Shown one piece after another: positions 46,351 to 58,499 of a stretch of 61,458 nt of DNA; position 1 is the first letter of the stretch, and every line of letters starts with the position of its first letter. The position numbers and the translations under genes were made by a program. Origin of the DNA: Hymenopellis radicata (lineage: Eukaryota > Basidiomycota > Agaricomycetes > Agaricales > Physalacriaceae); contig JADNRX010000323.1 of assembly GCA_015501595.1 (NCBI GenBank), positions 1 through 61,458 of the forward strand, written 5' to 3'. The notes below the pieces were generated by a model. The model saw only the letters and a list, made by a program, of their open reading frames with translations, searched no databases and was not told where the DNA came from.

Positions 46351-46531
46351 TTCAGACGGAAGTCTTTGGCTTGAAGCCGTTAAATTGGGAACAAATTCTC
46401 TGGGAGCCTACCTACCTACCTTCGCCCTCATGGTACCGAATGCCACAACATCGGCACACGTGGTATAGACTTGCCGTATCACTGGAGGGCGTACCAAGGC
46501 TGGTTTTTGCAGCGGACTCTAGTAGGGCTTG
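46351..46531 (+). other. Coding-like fragment
   Basis: A stop-free frame reads EVFGLKPLNWEQILWEP, then WYRMPQHRHTWYRLAVSLEG and ends VFAADSSRA before a stop. It looks like the C-terminal exon of a protein I do not recognise. The following 46540-47378 has only short frames. Confidence 0.3.
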
Positions 46532-47378
46532 AACACACTTTGGGCTCGCCTATGCGAACGGATGAGATCTTCGAAGTCCCTTGGTACTACCGGATGGTCT
46601 TGTATGAGTTATCTGCTTTCACCAACAATGTAGCGGCCTGTCACACCCCCAGCGAGTACTTGATCGCTTGAATGCCTGCATATTCTGGCCGCGCTCATGC
46701 CAGTCGACACAAGTCAAGCCTAATTCTGATCCTTTCAAGACGCCCCCGTTTGACCCTGTGAGAGGGGCGTAGCAAGATCGGTAACTCGTCAGCGCGACGC
46801 GAATGACGCCACAACAAGGATCCGCGTCGCCGCAATCATGCGATTCGTCTTTCTTTCTTTCTTCTGACCATCGTCTCGTCTCTTCCAATTGTGGCGCATT
46901 TCACGTGCTTGCAGAGAAATCGAGGATTTCGGACCTAGCCTAGATGATGTGAGTACTTCCATGGGCGCTCACGTCTACATTGAATCTGACTCGTCTTTAG
47001 TTCCGCATCCCTTCTGGGCAGGGTTCCCGCAAGAAGCACCACACGAAATAGAAACTCCCTTCCAAGAACATATTCTTCCACAGTTGCTTCAAGCTTGATG
47101 ATGTCGTCCAGCATACGTGTTGTAGATCGTCGCGATTCAATTTTGACACCCGTATGCAAGTGTGGCGTCAAACCGACGGACTTCGTCGGGGCAGGACACT
47201 TTTACCAATATGAAGCAAGTAGTAGCTCTACACGAGGAGTAATTGATGCGAGAGGCCTAACAAGAAATAACGAAGACAGGACCTTTTTTCACAGGTAACT
47301 TAGTATGTAAGTTCAGGAATAAATAGTTCTTTATTAGTTATCCACCGTTATCGACAGGACGTGAAACAGAAAGAAACA

Positions 47379-49172
47379 TTACTGCCACCGGTATACTGCT
47401 GCGCGTCTACTTGATGCAATAGAGTGACTTGGAACTTTGAGTACATGGACTGGTTCATCCCAACTACTGGCAGAATGGAGTGTAAACTGAATGTCCAGAT
47501 TCATCCCGGCTTCGACTAGTCCATCAAGGGTGGCCTGTTCTTCAGAACTCAACAATGAGCGAGATGTCCATGTTTCTTCTGTCCACTTCGGATTATCCCA
47601 CGACCTATTCAAGTTCAACGCAACATGTAAAGTGTGCAGTCTTGATAGGCCTAACGCTTCGGACCCTTCCCAGCGAGCCTTGAGCATCACAGCAAAATCG
47701 CCCCAAGCACCATTCGAACCCGCAGGCGCAAGAAAAGGCATTTCACTTGGATCCACATCGTTCGCCATAACAATCTTCATCGAGGAGAGGCAAGGCAATA
47801 GAATACCTTTAGGATTTCCTTCTGCGATTTGCAACGCCCTCATAAGCTCGGCGACGTGTTCCATTTCCCGCACCCTGTAAACAGTTGCGTACTCGTTGGT
47901 GGACAGGTCGAGCTCTAGGACAGCAAGCCGAGTTGTCTGTGCGAGAATGGAGATAAGCGGACAGCTGCCCACTGGATCATACCAGCCCAATGATAAGTGG
48001 TCTATTTTGAGGCTGGTAAGAGTACGCGTGCAGTCAGAACGACGAAGGAGCTGTATGAAAGACTCAAGGACGTGGCCGATGGACCGAGTCGAGTTCGGCG
48101 AGGGTTCAGATAATATAGCCTCTCGTAAGAGAGGGACAACAAGATTGTCAATGATAGGTCCCGAATTTGTCTCAAGTTTATAAACGTTTGGGGTAGTGAC
48201 GACGGCCTGCACGTTCTCGTCGTGGATTATGTTGATACAAAGGACTTTAAGGAGTGGACACTGACGGATCAACATCAGACTCGCTTGCGTGACGCCTTCG
48301 TACCACAACGCGTACGGGGATATGCCGAGCTGCAATTCTATGATTTGTGACAAGGGAAGGGTGACGGCACAGGATGATAGCGCCACTTTTGTGAGAAGTG
48401 GACAGTCCTCAAATATCTGCACAGGTACCGCTTCACCGAAAGTCGTGACGGTCAACGAGGCCAGCTGAGGGAGTCGACCACGAAGAGGCGCGTACAGGAC
48501 AGCGAAGGCGAGTACGTTTTCAACCAGGTGAGCCGAACGCCACCGATGCGACTGGGCCAACACCATATCCAAGAGGCGGTCATGAATCGGATGCGCGTAT
48601 AATGGGGAACTGGCATGGTAGAGATTGATATCCAACAGCTTTGAACGACTGAGGACAAACTGTAAGAGTTGCACCGTCTTTTCAGTATGCGCGCGGTTGT
48701 CAAAGGTCATTGCGATGCGCGACCAAAAGGCATCAAGGGACAAGGCAACATCGCGCCAAGCCCGGCAGACATGGCTGAGCTGCCATATAATGCCGGAAGG
48801 CTTCAGGCAATCAAAATCATAGTCGTAGAATCGCGCGTATAGAAAGATGTTTGACAAAAGCTCGTGGGGAAGAGCGCGACGGGATGAAAGGAGATCTTGG
48901 TATTTGTTCTCCAAGGACCTCAGCGCATCGCATTCTTCCTTCATGGATGCCGCGACACGAGAGAGAACAGCGAATTTGGCCTCCAGGCATACGCGATCAC
49001 GATGGATGTTGGATATGAAGGTGGTTTGGACGTGAGCGATCTCTTCATCCGTTGCCGGGAGATTCGATGCACGAAGGCGTTGGAGAGGAACAGAGGTATG
49101 ATATTCAAGCTCGTAATGAAGACTCTTTTGCGGTAACGGCCCACATTGTGGACACTGCGAGGAGGATGACAT
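47379..49172 (-). CDS. F-box/LRR-like protein, divergent intact paralogue
   Basis: One frame of 597 residues. It starts MSSSSQCPQCGPLPQKSLHY, shares YHTSVPLQRLRASNLPATDE with the other copies, and has the F-box-like SRRALPHELLSNIFLYARF near residue 98 and WQLSHVCRAWRDVALSLDA near 133. Leucine-rich repeats follow. It is clearly diverged from the three near-identical copies at 8956, 22158 and 31120, lies outside the duplicated unit and carries no lesion. It probably represents an older lineage of the same family and is the best candidate here for a working SCF adaptor of this type. A CysxxCys pair at residues 7-10 is shared with the other copies. Confidence 0.88.
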   Translation of the reverse strand: MSSSSQCPQCGPLPQKSLHYELEYHTSVPLQRLRASNLPATDEEIAHVQTTFISNIHRDRVCLEAKFAVLSRVAASMKEECDALRSLENKYQDLLSSRRALPHELLSNIFLYARFYDYDFDCLKPSGIIWQLSHVCRAWRDVALSLDAFWSRIAMTFDNRAHTEKTVQLLQFVLSRSKLLDINLYHASSPLYAHPIHDRLLDMVLAQSHRWRSAHLVENVLAFAVLYAPLRGRLPQLASLTVTTFGEAVPVQIFEDCPLLTKVALSSCAVTLPLSQIIELQLGISPYALWYEGVTQASLMLIRQCPLLKVLCINIIHDENVQAVVTTPNVYKLETNSGPIIDNLVVPLLREAILSEPSPNSTRSIGHVLESFIQLLRRSDCTRTLTSLKIDHLSLGWYDPVGSCPLISILAQTTRLAVLELDLSTNEYATVYRVREMEHVAELMRALQIAEGNPKGILLPCLSSMKIVMANDVDPSEMPFLAPAGSNGAWGDFAVMLKARWEGSEALGLSRLHTLHVALNLNRSWDNPKWTEETWTSRSLLSSEEQATLDGLVEAGMNLDIQFTLHSASSWDEPVHVLKVPSHSIASSRRAAVYRWQ

Positions 49173-49974
49173 CTGTGATATCTAATGAAAAGTGAGAATG
49201 TGAGTAACGCTGAGGTTAGACGTAGCATCGTACATAAACAATGAGCGGCCTTTCAGATGAAATTTGAGACTGTTAGCGGTGCTGCCGTAGAGGACGTCTC
49301 AGCGATGATGGTGGTAGAAAGAAAGGATCTGGTGCCACGTGCTTGAATAATTCATGTCTGCATTTAAAACTCCGGCTCGATGATGATGCTTGTGGGTCGG
49401 TCAGGAAAATAAATAAAAAGAAAAGAAAAGAAAAAAGAAAAAGGGAAAGAAAAAGGAGAAAAAGAGGGGAGAAGTTGTAATATACATACCTGAATGTTAT
49501 CAATGCCCTCGACCTACTTTGGGCCTGCTCTGAGGGTCATAGAACGAGCGGGAGAAGAAATGCGGTGGTTTGACCATTTTTGGTGCCCGGGGTACAGCCA
49601 CAGTCATGTGACAGTAATCAGTGCGACCAAAGAGAATTTTGTCTGAATATTTCCTGCACCCCGAAAAATGCGAGAAAGTCAGTATATTCATTTCATGTGA
49701 GTACAATGCCAGGACTTTTTTTGTTAGAGCGCAAAAGCAGCTTCCGGCTTGGTAATAATTCGATGTGCTATCGGTCGGAGTTTGAATTTCTGTGATAGCA
49801 CCGATCGCGTCAAGGAAAGCCGCCAACGACTCAAGTACTCACTCCTTTGTGCCTCTCGAGGACCTGCCAATCTTCACGTGTGGCAATGAAACTGGACAAC
49901 GGGGCGCTGACAGTGCGCCTGGACGATTCTGTTTGCCCGTCGCGTGCGCCCCGTACCGGGAGTGATGCCTCCAT

Positions 49975-51122
49975 TAGAGACCTCAACGAGTCCAACGCGA
50001 GTCAGACTCGCGACTCGTGACGCGGGTACCACACAAAAAGAAGTCCAGTTCAGACTCGCGTCGGACTCGACTCGCGATGACTCACGAGTCATCGCGAGTC
50101 CACTCGCGAGTACTCACCATGAGTCCGAGTCATCTCGGATACTCAACGAGTACTCGCGAGTCCATACACCCCCAAGTATTCATGCGCAGCGAGCATCCCC
50201 GGGCAATGGCACGGGGACGGTCAGCTGGGCATGAGGGTATGGTGGGGGTGATGGTGGAAGGATGGTGGGGGTGGGGGTGGAAGGATAGTGGTGGTGGTGG
50301 AGGATGGTGGTGGTGGTGGTGGTGGAGGATGGTGTGGTCGACTCCGAACGACTTGTCGTCGCGTCCATCTCGCGTCATCCACCTCATCGCATCGCATCCC
50401 CCTCCTCATCGCATCATCATCGTGTCGTCATCGTCGTCATCCTCATCCTCATCCATCGTCGGCACCGCAATCCAGTTTGGTGTCGGCAATCCAGTGATTG
50501 GATCGTGTGCTGCCCGTTTGCGGGGCTTACGCGTCCTATCGACGCCGACTCAAAGTCGAGCGTCGGTCATGTCGGCGCCGACTTGAAGTCGAGCGCCGAT
50601 AGCGTCGTCGCCGACCTGAAGTCGAGCAACGAGTGTCCGAGTCGTGCTCCAGCTCTGCTGCTAGCGCAGAGCCAGCAGCAGCAGGCCCGGCACAAAGTCG
50701 AGGCAAAGACACACCCCACAGGCTGCCTGACAATCGTCAGAGCAGCGGGGGCGACAATCGTCGCTCCCCAGGTGGTCGTGGTGGTGGTAAGAGGTACAGA
50801 GATATCACCCGATCAGACGCTTACACGTCGCTTCGGGACTCGGCCCGAGTCGCCGGATCTGGCGAAATTGTTGCGTATAGCTCGTTTGAGCCACGCAAGG
50901 GTCCGTTTGAGTTGGCAAAAATTTGTAAATTAAGATAAATTACATAGCTAAATATTTGCGAGTCATCATATGATGACTCGCAGTCAGCAGAGCCATACTC
51001 AGACTCGCGACCGGACTCGTGACTACGTGACTCGCGAGTCACGCGAGTCCGAACGCCGACGTGCCCGAGGCGAGTCGAGTCACCAGATGACTCGGTGACT
51101 CGGTGACTCGTTGAGGTCTCTA
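49975..51122. mobile_element. hAT-like non-autonomous element with ACTCGCGAGT repeats
   Basis: Inverted ends TAGAGACCTCAACGAGTC occur at 49975 and, complemented, at 51122. The first five bases fit YARNG. Both subterminal regions (about 49990-50170 and 50960-51110) are filled with GACTCG/CGAGTC units, several as the palindrome ACTCGCGAGT. The middle holds a (TGG)n tract (about 50260-50330) and GTCGGCGCCGACT repeats, with no recognisable transposase. The 8 bases outside the ends differ (gcctccat and gtttacgt), so the original target duplication is lost. Confidence 0.75.
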
Positions 51123-53640
51123 GTTTACGTTGAAGTAAGGACCAGCATACCCATTGTTAAAATGGTAGAGCTGTACCACTGGATCATGTACTACTATGGC
51201 ATCCTTAGGTAGGCCCTTGTCTTGGTCTAGATTGATCGTATAGTCAGATGGCGAAGTTGGTGCAAACTCTAGCTGCACATTTACTTTGACATTCCGACCT
51301 TTTAATAACTCTAACAAGTCCTTCTGCCAGGCCTCATTAGTAGCCAACATTTCAAAAGGTAAGAAGTGTTTCCAAAGTGACCGCCATTCTGGGTTTTCGT
51401 TCAACATAGATCTAATCTTCGAGATTCTTTGATAAGTTCTCTGTTTCTGTTGTTCGACTGGATCAGTTGAAGCAGCTACCGGCTCTGGAGCCTTTAAGGC
51501 TTCTTCAATGATCTTGTTTAGTTCTTGGTCTTCTTGGTCTGTACCTTTGCTTAGAGTAGTAGCTTCTTTCGGTGTCACGGAAGGCTGTGCCGTTTCCGGT
51601 TCCTCTATGAAGGTTACTTTCATCCTCATAGGTATGACTACTTCCACTTGTCTTTGGGAAGGTCTAGGTGTGTTTCCGGCTTGGAAATTGGGACCAGGTT
51701 TAGGTCTGGTCTCCACATTATCTGATTTTTCTATATTAGTTTGTGAACGAGTGTTTGTATATTGGCTCTCAAGAGGCTCTACTGTTACACTAGTAGGCCC
51801 AGACTTTGGCGGAAGCTCCGATTTTATTTCCGGAAGAGGATTATTGGCACTCTAACTTTGTCTTTGTGACTCTATTAGGTGCTCTAATAATTTTCTTTCC
51901 ATCGTATTAAGTGTCGCGTCTTCCTTCTTTTCCAAAGTCTTGTCTATCCTCGAGCTTAATCGAAATTTGCCTGGGTCTCTGAGCCTCTACTTTGATCAAT
52001 CATGGTCTGAGGGCTGAACATCTCTTCTTCGTCTTCAATAGCGAAGTTCTGAGTCTTGATCATGGCTGAAGCTTCTGGGGCAACTTGCCATTCATTTTCT
52101 CCATCAACTTCCAAACTTGCCAAGTGGGCCAAATGCCTGCTTTAGCTTTACTTCCAACCGACACCCCATTTCACAAGAAATAGAATTTAACACCATTCGG
52201 CTAGTAAATCCATCCTTCCGTTTCCATCTTCTGACAGTGAGGACACTCTCTGGCAAAGTGACCTTCTTCACTGCAAAAGTAACAGAGGTTTCCGTTGTTA
52301 TTATGATGTTGATGTTGATGTTGATGCCTCGGAGGGCCTCTACTGCTTCCGGGTTGGTTTCTGATCAACATTCCGTTAGGAGCCACATTACTGTGTTGCA
52401 TAGTAGGTGGTCCTCCCGGATAGTTGGGGGCTCCTTGAGCTAAATGTTGTACTACGTGGTAAGGATAGCTTATAGGTTCGCTGGCATAGTCATACTGTTG
52501 GACATGTTGGGTCCTGACTCCCTGATTCCCTCTAGCTATCTCTTTGAACGCCGCCAACAGTTGTTCGTGGTGATGAACTTGGAGCTGTTCTTGAGCAAGA
52601 CGTGCTTCACGTTATTCCTTAGCTTCAATCTTGAATCTATCCATAAGTAAGGCCAAGTTCTCATTTTGTTGTGATAAGTCCTCAGTCTTGACTCTGGAGG
52701 TTGAAACTGGTACCAGACCTCGCTCATAAGTGCGTCCGGAAAGCACATCTGGTGCTTCCGTGGTCTGGCCGAAGACGTTCATATCTTCGAAATGAGTGCT
52801 AATGGCACCAACTACCTCTTCTAAAGTCCAGCGTAGTCCAACTGCCTTGGCTTTATCGGAAGACTCCGGATGTGCCCGTTTCAGTTCCACTTGTACACTG
52901 GCCCATGCTGGGCCTAGGATACAGGAAATGATCTGGTCTATAGCATATTTTTCCATTATGTCCTTATTGTTGATCAAGTAAAGCATAACATGCATGATGA
53001 CACGCTTGAACTCAACCCAACTTGCTTTGTTGTAGATCTGACTAGACCTATACAGGTTGAGCTTCTCTTCTAGTTCTCTGGTAGTGTAACGTCTATCATC
53101 TGCACCAATACCATAACTTTCCATAATAGCTTTCTTGAACTCCGGATAAGCACCAGCCGCATACTCTGGCATAGCCATCCACTGAGTTCGGATGTCTTCA
53201 TCTACGTAACTGACGGCAACTTCAATTTGCAGTTCCGTGTCTGTGACCTTATTAGCTGGAAAGATCCAGTCTAGGGCGTTGAAATATTTCTTAATACCAC
53301 CTGATGTGGCATTAAAGTCGGGTGCATGTCTGGTACCCGGAATGGGTAGATGCTTTCCGTCTAGAACGTCTGAGACGGCTTTCGATGGGTATTTAGTCGG
53401 GTCTAATCCCATTTTGGGTAACTGTTGTTGTAGATCTCTAAAAAGAGAATGCGGTTGTAAGGAGTAGTCTGGAAGACGGAAGTCTTCGTTTTCGTCTCCG
53501 GATAGAGGGTCCGGATAGGGAACTAGCGACTTAGGGGCCGCTTTTGGTGCACTTGGTGCTTTTGGGGGGTTAGCCCTGATAGGAGGAGTAACGGGTTCCG
53601 GAAGGACTTGGGTCTTCTTCCGTAACGGGTGTTCTTTTTA
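51123..53640 (-). mobile_element. Ty3/gypsy-type retrotransposon, gag and start of pol, truncated
   Basis: Minus strand. Gag blocks are RDLQQQLPKMGLDPTKYP, KYFNALDWIFPANK, WVEFKRVIMHVMLYLINN and ILGPAWASVQVEL. The knuckle CYFCSEEGHFAREC (CX2CX4HX4C) is near 52232-52273. In-frame stops break the frame near 53638 and near 52616. A second frame (51716-51123) reads RTYQRISKIRSMLNENPEWR and is cut off by the right end of the hAT-like element, whose terminal bases create the stop. Protease, RT and integrase are absent, so only the 5' part survives. Confidence 0.75.
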
Positions 53641-53961
53641 GTTAGACTGAGCTGCCTTAGCGATAGCTTTTTGTCTAGCTTCTGGACCACCATCTACAAG
53701 AGAACCTGGGACTAGAGCACTTGGTCTGAGGGTTCTATCCGAACTAGTAGAAGGGTTTCTAGAACTTGTACTAGCACGGGGAGCAGGAGGTGGGGATAAG
53801 TCTTTCTGACTTGCAGTATATCGCAAGGACTGCGAGGTCAGAGTCTGCTTGGCAGGTATTTTGGTTTTTGAGAGCTGGGTAAGCTCTATAGCGCTTCCGG
53901 GTTCTGGTCCCTGGAAGGTTCTGAACAATTTAAGCCCCCTCGCGGTGGGCTCCAAAATATG

Positions 53962-54900
53962 ATAGGCAGTGTAGGAATACACTACAGAAATAACACAACA
54001 CACACACACAAAACACAAATCAATAAAAGGTACTATACAAACACCAACAGACTGCTGCAGTCTGTCTGGACAAGTAAAAGGATCTGACCTTTAACACTCG
54101 TAACGAAATACAACTTTAGTCAAACACTCGTTAACTCAAAGAGGATCCAAACGGAAGGGTGAAGTGTACTTCCTAAACTACGCAAAGGCAAGTTCGAGGG
54201 AGCTAGGGTGTGCAGAACTTGTAAGGTTCCGGAAGAACGGAAAGAGCTTCCGACGTCTTAGCCGATAGCTTGGATCGCAGGTACACGAGTTACGGTTTTA
54301 ATCGTCTGCGCGTTGACCGTCTTGTTCCAATCCACCTATAACTAACAGAGTGAGGTTCAAGTTCGTTCTTTGAGTAAAGATCCGCGGGGGCTTGATACAC
54401 ACACTAAGCTTGTCTGAACTTAACGTCTGAGGATTCTGTTCTTATATGAACCAAAAGCAGTTGCAAGCGTGGCGACTTCAAGATTTCTTAAGTGGACACG
54501 GAAAGGTTTTCTTGCTTCCGCCGTTTAGACTTCATCTAGGGACAAAGAGACTTCAACAAGGTCTTTCCGAGTATACGTAGTACTGTCTTAAAGAACACCA
54601 AGTAACACAACTTGTAGTTCACGGGGGTCTGAGTCTGGTTCTAAACTTAAACAGGTTCTTGGAAGCAATATTTCCGAGTCAAAGATACACTTTGTATTGG
54701 CTTGATAGGCTGTATACGGGTGTGCAGATTAACTACTGACTACGATGTTGAACAGTCCCTTTTATACTACGTACGGCTAAAGAATGGCGTAAGACTACTT
54801 ACTAACTATGGCTTATCTTTGTAGTATAACCGGAAGTATTTGAAATGTTTCCTGCGTGGAACCGGAAGTATAGCTCTGTTTCCGGTCCGTCAGACATCTG
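53962..54900 (-). repeat. Probable 5' LTR region of the gypsy element
   Basis: On the minus strand a TATA-like tataaaagg lies at about 54758-54768, upstream of gag. A likely LTR end ...ATCA at 53962 is followed by ggagcccaccgcgaggg, a candidate primer-binding region. The right limit is not defined because no second LTR is in the window. Confidence 0.4.
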
Positions 54901-55890
54901 GAAGGGTACATTCCCGGATGTAGTCAAGGTAACACATGGACTGCACCAGGAACAGTATCTGGGCCTTTCGTTATCAACCCAACTGTCCTGACTTGTCTGA
55001 GTGTAAGTCTTGCTTAGCCTAACAGTGTCTAATCTTGTCCCTAAGCGGAGGTTCAAGGTCTAAATCTTAGGATTCTGTAGATACCCTGTACATGGTTCTT
55101 TGGAGTGGGTATGGTTCTAGGGTTGGAGATCCAGTAGATATACAGTTTCTCTTATCTCGGATGTAGCTGTGCCTGGTAGTTTTGGCACCGGGTCAAAGCT
55201 GGGCCTATTTGCAAAAGGTGCCTGCGGATAGCTATCCGCAGGGTGCCATCTGATCGGACTGTCCGTCCAAACAGAAGTATGGCGTGATTGTGGAGTATTT
55301 TGGGTTCTAGGTTTTAAGGGTTCGGGTGGTCCATGTGGGCCTCAAATACCGGATATGCAGGCATCCATAATGATCTACCTTACTGTTTCTGTACTCGTAG
55401 AGACGAATGAACATTGTGTGCGCGATTTTACTGTGTACCGGATAACTCGCAGTGTTTTCCATGTCTGTGTGAAGTACACACGCTCCACGGAAGGGAATTT
55501 GTCCTTCCGCGGGTTCAGAGAGTTATGATAAACCCGGTCGCCTTGAGTATTTGATATTCAGGTACGTTCTGGAGATACAGAAGCGTCCACGGAAGTTTTA
55601 CGGAAATATCCGCGGTTCCTTCCGGGGGCGTGATATCGCCACCTTGGAGTCCCTTCGCGTCCTAAAGAGAGTCTCCGTGAAGTTAGATAGTCTAACCTCA
55701 GTGTACTTCTGGGTTGTAAACGCGTCTAGTTCAGGTCTAGCACTTGTACAGAAATCGCAAAATGTAGCCATTCTGTGGCATAATTGTAACATGCATATCA
55801 GCGGAGTCCCGATGGCAGTTTTCTCTTTCACCATCTTGTAGGCTTTGTCCGTTCTCACAACTTTTTCACGAACTTACTTAAATGAAAAGC
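54901..55890. other. No gene recognised
   Basis: Rich in ggaag/cttcc motifs like the adjacent LTR region, so part may be more of the same element (U3). Short frames have no support. Confidence 0.3.
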
Positions 55891-55894
55891 ATGG

Positions 55895-56195
55895 GTCCTC
55901 GTGTTGGCCGTTAGTTGGAGGTCGGATAGCAGAGCGCGCGGGTGGCGGTGGTTATGTATGTTTTGCCTTCGTTCACACGGGACACGGCACTAAGATGTTC
56001 GCAGATTGGGTTCTGTTCATCTTCTCTGGACTCTGTTTCGCGCTCACCTTGTTCATCCCGGAAACCCTGGTGCCGGTTATTCTGAGACGGAAGGCTGAGA
56101 AGCTCCACACTGAAATTGCCCTTCCGATATGCAGGCTTGGTCCGACATTTACAACAATGTCCCTACCACCAGAACGAAGGCACGGACCCGCGTAA
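55895..56195 (+). pseudogene. MFS transporter fragment (DHA1-like)
   Basis: Reads PLVGGRIAERAG, then after a GT-AG intron (about 55950-56006) WVLFIFSGLCFALTLFIPET and LVPVILRRKAEKL. This is the spacer between spans in the drug:H+ antiporter-1 type (GGRIAER, then FIPETL..ILRRKAEKLR). Only about 80 residues remain out of about 500. The region before it is out of frame. A relic. Confidence 0.65.
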
Positions 56196-57402
56196 GCCTG
56201 ACTGCAGCATCTATCTCTGTTAGAGAACAACGATCAATGGAGTAGCATAAGCCCAATCCACGGAGTATCTGTTGCTGTGTCTCTTTCCTCAGACTGAATG
56301 AGACACAACGTGATTGATGGTGAGTCTTCTGCATTCACTTTCACTCTCACCCTCTACCCTTACGCGTCAGGCTCAGATGTTCTTCCAGTCCTCCATGACT
56401 GAGACGTGGTTTCCACCTGGGAGCATCGGTCGTTCGCCATTAGCCCGCTTCTTTTCCTCTCGCCCTCCGATATCAAGAATGGGCGAATTCATCGTGCGGG
56501 CACCCCGCTGCCTCCTATACATCAGCGCAACACAATAGTAAGTCCCTTCACTTTCTTCCCTCACCACTCTCTTCCCACTACAAGCACAATACAGCGTGCC
56601 TGCGACCAAGACCAGGACCAGGACCGCAAGCACACAACCGCAAGCACCCGAGCGTGCGAGGACACCTACACAATGCGATAACGACTCGGAGTCCGCCAAC
56701 ACCCACACCCACCACGCTTCAACCACGATGACGACCATGCTCGCGACGATAAGCAATTATCCCCACGACAACGGCCACACCCACCGCGACGACGGTGTTG
56801 ATTGAATTATTTTTTTCTACTTGCTCTTCTCCTCCGAACGCCTCACTCTGCATAGTCTGCCTAGTGCACACCATGACAACTAACCCGCGACGACTGACTA
56901 CGACCAGCTCGAGCCACGACGACTGACTATATCCATAATGCGGCGCGCCGTAGTCACACCTCAACTGCACACCACCCGACTACGAGCACCGCGTAGAGGT
57001 CATCTGTGCACTACGAACGATTACGCGTGGTATGCTGATGGCAGCCTGCACTCTTAAGTCCGACGAATGTGTAACTAAATGTACGTCGGTGTCATTCATT
57101 GCTCGGCTCTTTCATTGGGCTCAGCCCAGGCACCCATGCTCTGAAGGTACTCTACACCTCGTATTACTACTGCCAACTATTGATGCATCATTGTGTAGCT
57201 TTTGATGATGGAATCGGCCGTGGTCATGCAAAAGACAGTAGTTGGTAAACATATTTGACTGCTAATGTCGTGTTGTTGTGCTTACATCTCTGTCTAGATC
57301 TGGGCGGCTTGAAGCCACATATCTCGGACCTCCCGAAAGTTTGCAAGTGTAATGACTCGGTTGTAACAAGATTGAATATATCTCACACTATAAACCTTAC
57401 AA
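56196..57402. other. No gene recognised
   Basis: Contains CA- and CGAC-rich low-complexity tracts (about 56590-56800 and 56860-56960). The frames here are compositional. Confidence 0.35.
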
Positions 57403-57870
57403 ATGCACGGACTTCGTACTTTCACACTACGTGAATGCGCGCCTTCCCCGCCGACGCAGCTTGTCATAGTGGATCGTGATCAACTCAAAAGTCTACAATG
57501 TTTCCAAGTTCCATCCCGAAGGCGCTGCTGTCTTAGGAATTGCTGGCAAGGACATCACAGAAACCTTCTTTGGGCTGCACAGACACGAGGTCCTCCTACG
57601 GCCTCAGTATGCGCCTACAGATTGGTGTCATTGCGGGAGAGGAAGAGATGGTCAAGCCGCCAGTACCTGGCGAGCTCTCCAATGTACCGTACGGAGAACG
57701 ACGTGGCTGAGTGACAGCTTTAAGACTCCTTACTACACGGATAACCATCGCGCATTCCACAAGGCGTTCTGCACGTTCATGCAGGAGGTTGCCGAAGCTG
57801 AGCGGTGCGAGGCGAATGGCAAGCGGTTTTTCGCAGGAGCTCGTTGACAAACTTAGCGATATATCCGACA
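57403..57870 (+). pseudogene. 5' fragment of a cytochrome b5-acyl-CoA dehydrogenase fusion
   Basis: It begins MHGLRTFTLRE. The cytochrome b5 part reads INSKVYNVSKFHPEGAAVLG, AGKDITETFFGLHRHEVLL. The first heme-ligand motif is HPEG where HPGG is usual. The linker (LQIGVIAGEEEMVKPPVPG, GELSNVPYGE) and the start of the dehydrogenase (WLSDSFKTPYYTDNHRAFHK) follow in different frames, then SQELVDKLSD. At least three frame changes and a short deletion are needed. The flavoprotein catalytic part is missing. It would have been a fungal long-chain acyl-CoA dehydrogenase. Confidence 0.75.
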
Positions 57871-58023
57871 CCACAGTCGCACCAAGATTTAATGGGGTAT
57901 CACATGCATGACCACCGCCATCAGCATCGGGCACATTGATCAGGTCCCGCTGTGACGCCCTTCAATTAATCCTTCATCCAAGCGCATCAGACTAGGGTCC
58001 CTCGATGAGGGTGACTTGGGGCG

Positions 58024-58302
58024 TACTGTACTATTTCATTCAATTCATTGGTCACGGGTCACAACGGACCCAAAACCGATGAATTGTCACAGTGGTCACG
58101 GGTCCCGGGGTCATCCGACGAATTTGCTGGGTAAAATCGAGTTAAAATTGCACCAAAATTGGCCGAAAACCAGCCCGAAACAGACAAAAACGACGAAATT
58201 TTTTTCCCGGTCACGGCACCTTCGGCGCCGCGACGAATTCAAATTTTCGTTGCCCTGGTCACAGGTCACAAGGGGCGACGAATTGAATGAAATACTACAG
58301 TA
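58024..58302. mobile_element. MITE, 279 bp
   Basis: The left end TACTGTACTATTTCATTC and the complemented right end TACTGTAGTATTTCATTC form an inverted repeat of about 24 bp (one or two mismatches). No 8-bp duplication was found. If the first TA belongs to the target, a TA duplication typical of Tc1/mariner-type MITEs is possible. Internally GGTCACGGGTC and its variants repeat. Confidence 0.7.
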
Positions 58303-58499
58303 CTTAGTCTCGCCACACTGGCACGACATCAAGAAAACTGGTGAGCGCGACGGTGTTCTGGACGGGACTTAACCATTTCTCGGGCATGCGTATTCGACTG
58401 GAATGATCCTACAGCAGTAAAGCAGATGTAAGGACTGACAAAATAGCATGTTGTAGATGAAAATGAAGATACAAGAGTAATAACCTACTAGCAGCCTTG

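Noticed and set aside
49500..49826. Minus-strand frame of 108 codons upstream of the F-box gene at 47379
   Set aside because: No conserved block. A shorter reading MVKPPHFFSRSFYDPQ could be an upstream leader frame, but nothing supports translation.
50260..50480. Histidine/proline- or valine-rich frames on both strands
   Set aside because: They are translations of a (TGG)n and CATC-type low-complexity tract inside the hAT-like element.
56590..56960. CA/CGAC-rich frames as a small secreted protein
   Set aside because: Frames on both strands are compositional, with no signal peptide or conserved cysteine pattern.
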